Assembly (NCBI GenBank): GCA_910585615.1
Contig: CAJUFO010000110.1
Coordinates: 1 to 10,096 of the forward strand
Length of the DNA: 10,096 bases
From: an uncultured Acetatifactor sp.
GTDB lineage: Bacteria; Bacillota; Clostridia; Lachnospirales; Lachnospiraceae
Reading direction: 5' to 3'
Of the stretch, positions 5,876 through 10,096 are shown piece after piece. The notes beneath the pieces were generated by a model. That model saw only the letters and a program-made list of their open reading frames with translations, made no database searches and was not told the DNA's origin. Position 1 is the first letter of the stretch, and the number at the start of each line of letters is the position of its first letter. A program made the translations under genes and the position numbers.

Positions 5876-6901
5876 TTGGAACAGGTTCATGAGGGGGATG
5901 TCCTGGTGCTCGCCATCGAGACATCCTGTGACGAGACAGCGGCTTCCGTGGTGAAAAACGGCAGGGAGGTGCTGTCGAATGTTATTTTCACACAGATTGC
6001 GCTCCATGCGCAGTACGGCGGCGTGGTGCCGGAGATTGCCTCCAGGAAGCATATCGAGAAAATCAACCAGGTCATAGAGGAGGCCCTTGCCCAAGCTGGC
6101 GCCACATTGGAAGACATTGATGTCGTCGCGGTCACCTACGGCCCCGGGCTGGTGGGGGCGCTGCTGGTGGGCGTATCGGCGGCAAAGGCCATCAGCTTCG
6201 CCGCGGGGATTCCGCTGATCGGCGTCCATCATATCAGCGGCCATATCAGCGCCAACTATATCGAATACAGGGAGCTGGAGCCTCCCTTCATCTGTTTGGT
6301 GGCCTCCGGCGGCCACTCCCACCTGGTGGCGGTGAAGGACTACGGGGTATATGAGATCATCGGCATGACCAGGGACGATGCCGCGGGGGAGGCCTTTGAC
6401 AAGGTGGCCCGGGCCATCGGCCTCGGATACCCCGGCGGGCCGAAGATAGACAGGCTCTCCAGAGAGGGCAATCCGGACGCCATTCCTTTCCCCAGGGCGA
6501 AGATAGCAGAGAACGAATACGACTTCAGCTTCAGCGGCCTGAAATCCGCCGTGCTGAACTACCTGAATTCCTGCCAGATGAAAGGGGAGCCGGTGTGCCA
6601 GGCGGATGTGGCGGCTTCCTTCCAGAAAGCGGTGATAGACGTGCTGGTGGAGCATTCCCTGCATGCCGTGCGGAAGTTCGGCTACGATAAATTCGCCATC
6701 GCGGGGGGCGTGGCCTCGAATTCTTCCCTGCGCGCCGCCTTCGAGGAGGCATGCGGGAGGCGGAATATCCGGTTCTATCGCCCGTCCCCTGTGCTATGCA
6801 CGGACAATGCTGCCATGATAGGCGCGGCGGGATATTACGAGTACCTCAAAGGCATCCGCAGCGGTTACGACCTGAATGCCGTGCCCAACCTGAGGCTCTG
6901 A
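5876..6901 (+). CDS. tsaD: tRNA threonylcarbamoyltransferase TsaD
   Basis: The catalytic subunit for t6A37 formation. It moves the threonylcarbamoyl group from threonylcarbamoyl-AMP onto A37 of ANN-decoding tRNAs, together with TsaB and TsaE. It has 341 aa, the standard length. Motifs are LAIETSCDETA (12-22) and YGPGLVGALLVG (88-99). The metal-binding HISGH has His119 and His123, and the third ligand Asp310 is in CTDNAAM. ASGGHSHL, DDAAGEAFDK and FSFSGLKSA are further family elements. The start is a TTG at 5876 with GAGGGA 5 nt upstream. The nearby ATG at 5889 is out of frame and no later start would keep the conserved N-terminus. Unusually for the cluster, tsaD is separated from tsaE-tsaB-rimI by three other genes. 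Confidence 0.96.
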   Translation: MEQVHEGDVLVLAIETSCDETAASVVKNGREVLSNVIFTQIALHAQYGGVVPEIASRKHIEKINQVIEEALAQAGATLEDIDVVAVTYGPGLVGALLVGVSAAKAISFAAGIPLIGVHHISGHISANYIEYRELEPPFICLVASGGHSHLVAVKDYGVYEIIGMTRDDAAGEAFDKVARAIGLGYPGGPKIDRLSREGNPDAIPFPRAKIAENEYDFSFSGLKSAVLNYLNSCQMKGEPVCQADVAASFQKAVIDVLVEHSLHAVRKFGYDKFAIAGGVASNSSLRAAFEEACGRRNIRFYRPSPVLCTDNAAMIGAAGYYEYLKGIRSGYDLNAVPNLRL

Positions 6902-7017
6902 GGGCAGAAGAACCGGGGACTTGCGGATGCTTTTCCCGGAGCCGGAAAGAATTTGGGGAGGCGGGATTGGGGAATCGCCTGATAGAGGAGACGGTTCTGA
7001 TAAAGGAAGAGTTAAAT

Positions 7018-7767
7018 ATGGGAAAAAAAAGGTGTACAGCTGTGGTGCTGGCTGCGGGCAGCGGGAAAAGGATGCGCAGCGGCACGGCCAAGCAATTTAT
7101 GACATTGGGGGACAGACCTATCCTGTGGTATTCTCTGCAAGCGGTGGAGCGCTCTGCCGTAATCGATGACTGCGTGCTGGTGACAGGAGAGAAGGACATC
7201 CCCTATGTACGGCAGGAAATCCTGGAGCGGTACGGCTTCCGGAAGGTTTCCGCAGTGATAGCAGGCGGGAGAGAGCGCTACGAGTCGGTCTGGAACGCCC
7301 TCCGGGCCATGGCGGAGGGATGCCTTGCGGAGCCGAATGCGGACGGATATGTCTTCATCCACGACGGGGCCAGGCCCTTCCTGACAGAAGCCCTCTTAGA
7401 GTCCACCTATCAGGCGGCATGCAGATACAGGGCTTGCGTGGCGGCCGTCCCGGTGAAGGATACCATCAAGGTCGCGGACAGCCAGGGCTTCGTGGCCCGG
7501 ACGCCGGACAGGAGCCGCCTTTGGGCCGTGCAGACGCCGCAGGTCTTTGAGACGGCATTGATCACCCGGGCCTATGAGAAGCTTATCGCCAGACTGGAAA
7601 AAGGGGAGGCCCTGCCGGTGACCGATGACGCCATGGTAATGGAAGAGATGGCCGGCATACCTGTAAGGCTTGTGGAGTCGTCCTATCGGAACATCAAGAT
7701 AACCACGCCCGAGGACGTCAGGACGGCCGAGAGCCTGCTGCAGGAGGATTTGCCTGAAGGAAAATGA
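7018..7767 (+). CDS. ispD: 2-C-methyl-D-erythritol 4-phosphate cytidylyltransferase IspD
   Basis: A cytoplasmic enzyme of the non-mevalonate (MEP) isoprenoid pathway. It joins CTP and MEP to make CDP-methylerythritol and pyrophosphate. It has 249 aa, slightly above the usual 230. The CTP-binding glycine-rich loop VVLAAGSGKRM is at 9-19, with AKQF at 24-27. Further motifs are GGRERYESV (83-91), IHDGARPF (114-121), VPVKDTIK (144-151), QTPQVF (172-177), TDDAMVMEE (202-210) and NIKITTPED (225-233). AAGGAAGA precedes the ATG at 7018. The same frame is open upstream to 6751, but that part overlaps tsaD in another frame and is spurious. About 120 nt separate it from tsaD, so cotranscription is likely. 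The strong terminator at 7889-7933 follows. Confidence 0.95.
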   Translation: MGKKRCTAVVLAAGSGKRMRSGTAKQFMTLGDRPILWYSLQAVERSAVIDDCVLVTGEKDIPYVRQEILERYGFRKVSAVIAGGRERYESVWNALRAMAEGCLAEPNADGYVFIHDGARPFLTEALLESTYQAACRYRACVAAVPVKDTIKVADSQGFVARTPDRSRLWAVQTPQVFETALITRAYEKLIARLEKGEALPVTDDAMVMEEMAGIPVRLVESSYRNIKITTPEDVRTAESLLQEDLPEGK

Positions 7768-7782
7768 TGAATACTGTCTAAT
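7751..7782 (+). promoter_or_regulatory. Candidate ECF-type promoter at the end of ispD
   Basis: TGTCTAAT at 7775-7782 resembles the -10 region (CGTC/CGTCTAA) used by several Firmicutes ECF sigma factors. TGCCTG at 7751-7756 sits where a -35 would be, 18 bases upstream. It belongs to an 11-bp direct repeat, CTGTCTAATGT, whose second copy (7975-7985) has an identically spaced TGCAAG. The -35-like part lies in the last codons of ispD. Transcription from it would run straight into the terminator at 7889-7933. The evidence is the repeat plus similarity to a general consensus only. Confidence 0.3.
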
Positions 7783-7787
7783 GTAAT

Positions 7788-7933
7788 CATGGGATTGAAC
7801 CAGTCAGCGTTATCCAGTCTGGTTTCACGGCATGTGAAATCGTTGAGCAGTATAAAATATAACAGAATGAAAGCTGAAAGCATGAAGCGGAGGTCTGCGC
7901 CGGAACCGAATTTGGCGCAGGCTTCCTTTTTTT
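7788..7933 (+). ncRNA. Structured ispD 3' region or possible small RNA
   Basis: The 121 nt between ispD and the terminator stem carry no ORF or ribosome binding site. They hold two mutually overlapping hairpins, 7797-7803 with 7819-7825 and 7823-7828 with 7834-7839, and a repeated CCAGTC (7800-7805 and 7814-7819). If the ECF-like promoter at 7751-7782 is active, the product would be a discrete RNA of about 145 nt ending at the intrinsic terminator. Otherwise this is simply a long 3' untranslated region of ispD. Speculative. Confidence 0.2.
7889..7933 (+). terminator. Strong intrinsic terminator of the ispD operon
   Basis: Positions 7889-7901 pair with 7914-7926 over 13 bp (two G-U pairs) around a 12-nt loop. 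Seven T residues follow (7927-7933). It separates the tRNA-maturation/ispD transcript from the sigma factor operon. Confidence 0.9.
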
Positions 7934-7951
7934 AAAAATTTTTATCCGTAA

Positions 7952-7983
7952 TGCAAGAAAAGAAAGTTCTGTTCCTGTCTAAT
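7952..7983 (+). promoter_or_regulatory. Candidate autoregulated promoter of the ECF sigma operon
   Basis: TGCAAG at 7952-7957 and TGTCTAAT at 7976-7983, 18 bases apart, resemble the TG(A/C/T)AAC and CGTCTAA elements of Firmicutes ECF promoters. They lie just after the upstream terminator and immediately before the first Shine-Dalgarno of the sigma operon, the expected place for an ECF sigma factor to control its own gene. No good sigma-A promoter is visible between 7934 and 8004. The 11-mer CTGTCTAATGT recurs 201 bp upstream with a similar TGC element at the same distance. Confidence 0.45.
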
Positions 7984-8004
7984 GTTTGAAAGGAGGCGGG
8001 AAGG

Positions 8005-8064
8005 ATGTGTGATATCTACGGAAACGGAGGGAGAAAATGGGGCATGGACAGAGCATGGCGCTGA
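8005..8064 (+). CDS. Possible 19-codon upstream ORF overlapping the sigma gene
   Basis: ATG at 8005 follows AAAGGAGG (7989-7996) with 8 nt between, the best Shine-Dalgarno in this area. The frame reads MCDIYGNGGRKWGMDRAWR and stops with TGA at 8062-8064, 28 bases inside the sigma gene, in a different frame. Such overlap would allow translational coupling. The peptide has no recognisable family. Alternatively this site may only be a standby ribosome binding site for the sigma gene, which has its own GGAGG at 8026-8030. Confidence 0.3.
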   Translation: MCDIYGNGGRKWGMDRAWR

Positions 8065-8615
8065 CGCTGGCCGAACAGCGTCAGCGGGAGGCGCTGACAG
8101 AGGAGGGCATGGAGTTGCTGATCCACAGATACGGGGACTCTCTTCTCCGCCTGTGCACCCTCTACCTGCGCGATCCCTATCTGGCGGAGGACGCGGTGCA
8201 GGACACCTATCTGAAGGTGTGGAGGCACTATCAGGGATTCCAGGGCCGCGCCACGGAGAAGACCTGGATCACCAGGATTGCCATCAACACCTGCAAAAGC
8301 TATCTGTCCTCCGCCTGGCGGCAGCGGGTGGAGATGACGGAGGTCACCCAGGTGCTGGAGAGAGGGCTGCAGAATGAAAGCGGGGACAGGGATGCATATG
8401 AGAGGCTGGACCGCACTTTGGATCTGATGAAGGAGATTATGGAACTGAAGGAGAAATACAGGCTGGTGATACTGCTGTACTATTACCAGGAACTTCCGGT
8501 TCCTGAAATCGCGAAGATCATGGGGAGGCAGGAGAGCACGGTGTTCACGCTGCTGAAGCGGGGCAGGGAACAGCTTCGGGCAAAGCTGCCCCGGGATGTC
8601 TGGGAGGTGTTGTAG
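8037..8615 (+). CDS. ECF-family RNA polymerase sigma factor
   Basis: A 192-aa group 4 sigma factor with only regions 2 and 4. Region 2 spans about 26-93 and includes AEDAVQDTYLKVW (50-62) and the -10-recognising stretch to KTWITRIAINTCKSYL. Region 4 (about 128-184) ends in a helix-turn-helix, PEIAKIMGRQESTVFTLLKRGREQLR, that would read the -35 element. The linker (94-127) is short and polar. The ATG at 8037 has GGAGG 6 nt upstream, and an in-frame TGA at 8010-8012 rules out a longer product. The stop codon touches the start of the next gene, a membrane protein of anti-sigma type, so the pair is almost certainly a signalling unit. The signal and regulon cannot be read from the sequence. Confidence 0.93.
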   Translation: MGHGQSMALTLAEQRQREALTEEGMELLIHRYGDSLLRLCTLYLRDPYLAEDAVQDTYLKVWRHYQGFQGRATEKTWITRIAINTCKSYLSSAWRQRVEMTEVTQVLERGLQNESGDRDAYERLDRTLDLMKEIMELKEKYRLVILLYYYQELPVPEIAKIMGRQESTVFTLLKRGREQLRAKLPRDVWEVL

Positions 8616-9896
8616 ATGGAATTCAGGAAAAATGTTGACGAGTTGATGTCTGGCGTGACGGTAAATGAGGGGATGCGCAGGGCGATTCTGGAGGGGAATC
8701 CGGAGAAGGCAGGGCATCGGGCCATGAGCCGTACAGGCGTCAGGACAGAAGGAGGTATGGATATGAGAAATGACAGGAACAGGAAGAGAAGACATTCGGC
8801 GTGGAGAAGCGCAGCGGTGCCTGCGGCAGCGGCGCTCTTTGTCATGAGCACGATGTACGTGGGGGCGGGATATCTGATGGACCACACCCCTCTGCGGGAC
8901 ATCTTCACCACCAGGGACGATTCCGCCCTTCCCGTGCCCCAGGCACAGCAGCGTCCTGACATCTACGGGGAGATTCTGGACACCAGCTATTCCGCCCCGG
9001 AGAAGCCCGCGGAGGCGGGGGAGACGCCTCAGGGAGCGGCAGACGGGGATGAGGGAAGCGCAGAGGCCGCAGCCCCCCGGGGGAGATACGGGGAGATTGT
9101 CATGGACAACGAGATGTTCTCCATCGAACTGCTGGAGACCACCTGTGCCGGACGGGAAATGACCGCCAGCTATATCCTGACAAAGAAGACGGATCAGTAC
9201 CTCACGGTAAATGTGAGCATCGACAATGACTATCTGGGTCAATGGAAGGAGGGCCTGGCGGGGGAGGACATAGATTCGGACAAGATGCTGACGAAGAGCG
9301 GATTCGGGGATACTTTCCAGTGGAACAATCTGCCGGAGGGATGCGGATATGAACTGGAGGAGAACCAGGAGCTCTGCATCATCACGCAACTGGGGAAAAC
9401 GGACTATGCGCCCGGAACCTATACCCTGTACGCGGAGAGCTATTGCCATGAAGCGCCGGTCGTGGAAGACCAGGGGGAGCCCTTCCAGTTTGTGGAGATT
9501 CCGGATGAGGATGTCCAGAGCGGCTTCTATAAGACTTCTATTGAAATACAGCGCAGCGGAGATTACGGGCTCGCGCTGAGCGGAGCGCTGGACAAGACGG
9601 AAGACCAGGTGCATTTCGACAGTTACGATGTCTATGTGTCTCCCATGACGGTCTATCTGACCCTGTACGGGACATATGAGGGAGAGGTTTCCTCCATATG
9701 GGGGATGGGCAGAGAACATGACATCACCATCACCTTCGAGGACGGGACGCAGACGCAGGCCACGGTGCTGCTGAGCTCCATGGGATACGGTTCGGGGAAA
9801 CTGGATGTGGACATGAGGGCTTCCTTCGACACCGCCATCGATCCGGACACCATCGTCAGAGTCCTGCTGGACGGCGTGGCGATTATGGGGGAATGA
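8616..9896 (+). CDS. Single-pass membrane anti-sigma factor (DUF4179-like)
   Basis: A protein of 426 aa. A cytoplasmic N-terminus of about 60 residues (MEFRKNVDELMSGVTVNEGMRRAIL, then a basic RNDRNRKRRH) precedes one transmembrane helix at about 65-88. An acidic, Pro/Ala/Glu-rich linker (about 100-155) leads to a beta-rich extracytoplasmic domain of about 270 residues. The gene starts directly after the sigma stop codon, with GGGAGGTG 8 nt upstream, as in sigma/anti-sigma pairs. By analogy the N-terminus would hold the sigma factor and the outer domain would sense a signal. The architecture matches clostridial DUF4179-type anti-sigma proteins, but I cannot confirm the domain. Two similar short segments, IYGEILDTSYS (116-126) and RYGEIVMDNEMFS (157-169), flank the linker. 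A strong internal ribosome binding site precedes Met50. Confidence 0.8.
   Translation: MEFRKNVDELMSGVTVNEGMRRAILEGNPEKAGHRAMSRTGVRTEGGMDMRNDRNRKRRHSAWRSAAVPAAAALFVMSTMYVGAGYLMDHTPLRDIFTTRDDSALPVPQAQQRPDIYGEILDTSYSAPEKPAEAGETPQGAADGDEGSAEAAAPRGRYGEIVMDNEMFSIELLETTCAGREMTASYILTKKTDQYLTVNVSIDNDYLGQWKEGLAGEDIDSDKMLTKSGFGDTFQWNNLPEGCGYELEENQELCIITQLGKTDYAPGTYTLYAESYCHEAPVVEDQGEPFQFVEIPDEDVQSGFYKTSIEIQRSGDYGLALSGALDKTEDQVHFDSYDVYVSPMTVYLTLYGTYEGEVSSIWGMGREHDITITFEDGTQTQATVLLSSMGYGSGKLDVDMRASFDTAIDPDTIVRVLLDGVAIMGE
8747..8765 (+). promoter_or_regulatory. Internal Shine-Dalgarno and start within the anti-sigma gene
   Basis: AGAAGGAGG at 8747-8755 is followed after 7 nt by an in-frame ATG at 8763-8765 (Met50). 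The resulting protein would start MRNDRNRKRRH and run straight into the transmembrane helix, a natural-looking membrane-protein N-terminus. It would lack the first 49 residues presumed to bind the sigma factor. It may equally be the remains of a fused gene boundary or chance in purine-rich DNA. Confidence 0.45.
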
Positions 9897-9918
9897 GAAA
9901 GCAATAGCCCCGGGTCCA

Positions 9919-9963
9919 AAAGGCCCCATTTTCGGTCTGTTTCAGGCTGAAAATGGGGCCTTT
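9919..9963 (+). terminator. Long hairpin ending the sigma/anti-sigma operon
   Basis: Positions 9919-9933 pair perfectly with 9949-9963 (15 bp). Five more pairs, two of them G-U, close to a 5-nt loop at 9939-9943, giving a stem of about 20 bp. It lies 22 nt after the stop codon. The T-run is poor: the three T residues are inside the stem and GG then A7 follow. Termination may therefore be partial, or the hairpin may mainly protect the 3' end. The reverse strand has a T4 run within the complement, so weak bidirectional activity is possible. Confidence 0.6.
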
Positions 9964-9965
9964 GG

Positions 9966-9990
9966 AAAAAAATGAAAAAAAGTGAAAAAA
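9966..9990 (+). promoter_or_regulatory. Phased A-tracts upstream of the tRNA promoter (UP-like element)
   Basis: Runs of A7, A7 and A6 begin at 9966, 9975 and 9985, spaced 9-10 bp, about one helical turn. They end 4 nt before the -35 box, which puts them at about -40 to -64. That is the position where the alpha subunit C-terminal domains of RNA polymerase contact UP elements at stable-RNA promoters. Confidence 0.65.
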
Positions 9991-9994
9991 GCTG

Positions 9995-10023
9995 TTGACA
10001 GATTTCAATCTTTTTGGTAGAAT
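9995..10023 (+). promoter_or_regulatory. Sigma-A promoter of tRNA-Ser
   Basis: TTGACA (9995-10000) and TAGAAT (10018-10023) are separated by exactly 17 bases, so the match to consensus is 11 of 12. Transcription should start near 10030, giving a 5' leader of about 24 nt before the mature tRNA that RNase P would remove. The leader contains GCCG (10031-10034) and a complementary CGGC (10044-10047). Confidence 0.88.
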
Positions 10024-10053
10024 AATTTTTGCCGTTGAGAGAGCGGCTCGCTT

Positions 10054-10096
10054 GGAGAGATATCGAAGTGGTCATAACGAGGCGGTCTTGAAAACC
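10054..10096 (+). tRNA. tRNA-Ser (anticodon UGA), 5' part only
   Basis: The acceptor strand GGAGAGA (10054-10060) is followed by T8, A9 and the D-stem TCG/CGA. Then come G26, the anticodon stem GCGGT and the loop CTTGAAA, which places anticodon TGA at 34-36. The window ends within the 3' side of the anticodon stem (ACC), so the long variable arm, T arm and 3' end are not seen. It reads UCN serine codons and so is not itself a t6A substrate. Confidence 0.93.

Noticed and set aside
6751..7017. Forward extension of the ispD frame into tsaD
   Set aside because: It overlaps the conserved C-terminus of TsaD in another frame. The IspD family begins at the ATG at 7018, which has its own ribosome binding site.
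7851..7856. TATAAA as a sigma-A -10 box before the sigma gene
   Set aside because: There is no -35-like hexamer at 16-18 nt upstream, and the strong terminator at 7889-7933 would stop the transcript before the sigma gene.
7774..7985. The 11-bp direct repeat as target-site duplication of a small mobile element
   Set aside because: The segment between the copies has no terminal inverted repeats or transposase remnant and contains the ispD terminator. The shared TGC spacing upstream of each copy fits a regulatory motif better.
8016..9929. Open reading frame of 637 codons on the reverse strand across the sigma and anti-sigma genes
   Set aside because: It is antisense to two genes with clear families, spacing and ribosome binding sites. 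Its His/Pro/Gln/Arg-rich product looks like a GC-biased shadow frame and no ribosome binding site or domain is evident.
1..10096. CRISPR array, insertion sequence, toxin-antitoxin or defence genes
   Set aside because: No regularly spaced repeats, transposase motifs or recognised defence domains are visible on either strand.

Overview
The window looks like a chromosomal segment of a fairly GC-rich member of the Clostridia (Bacillota), most likely Lachnospiraceae. The reasons are strong GGAGG ribosome binding sites, textbook sigma-A promoters, an FMN-riboswitch-controlled ECF riboflavin transporter, the Firmicutes-style tsaE-tsaB-rimI-tsaD cluster, and an ECF sigma factor paired with a one-pass membrane anti-sigma protein. 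All genes are on the + strand. The genus is inferred from gene content and style, not from any search.

Layout. (1) 1-1445: a consensus promoter at 94-122, a leader with a 12-bp hairpin, an FMN riboswitch (241-415), its terminator (506-533), then the riboflavin transporter gene ribU (601-1368) and its terminator. (2) 1492-3767: a YcxB-like membrane protein, then tsaE, tsaB and rimI. (3) 3811-7933: a possible internal promoter, a small four-cysteine CxxC/CxxC protein, rnz (RNase Z), a membrane-anchored protein of unknown function, tsaD (TTG start) and ispD, closed by a strong intrinsic terminator at 7889-7933. (4) 7952-9963: an ECF sigma factor and its probable anti-sigma partner, ending in a very long hairpin. 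(5) 9966-10096: phased A-tracts, a near-consensus promoter and the 5' half of a tRNA-Ser(UGA) gene cut by the window edge.

How the genes work together. Regions 2 and 3 carry TsaB, TsaD and TsaE, the bacterial complex that places t6A at position 37 of ANN-decoding tRNAs. They also carry RNase Z, which trims tRNA 3' ends, and RimI, the usual passenger of tsaB. Two unrecognised proteins sit inside this tRNA-maturation run. IspD starts the cytidylyl step of the MEP isoprenoid pathway and shares the run without an obvious functional link.

Most of the window is conserved housekeeping. I do not see a new defence system, CRISPR array or mobile element. The points most worth a second look are regulatory: a duplicated ECF-type promoter-like element with identical internal spacing around the ispD/sigma intergenic region; an internal ribosome binding site that could make a version of the anti-sigma protein without its sigma-binding part; a short overlapping upstream ORF with the best Shine-Dalgarno of the area; and a direct complementarity between the FMN aptamer and its terminator that suggests the switching mechanism.
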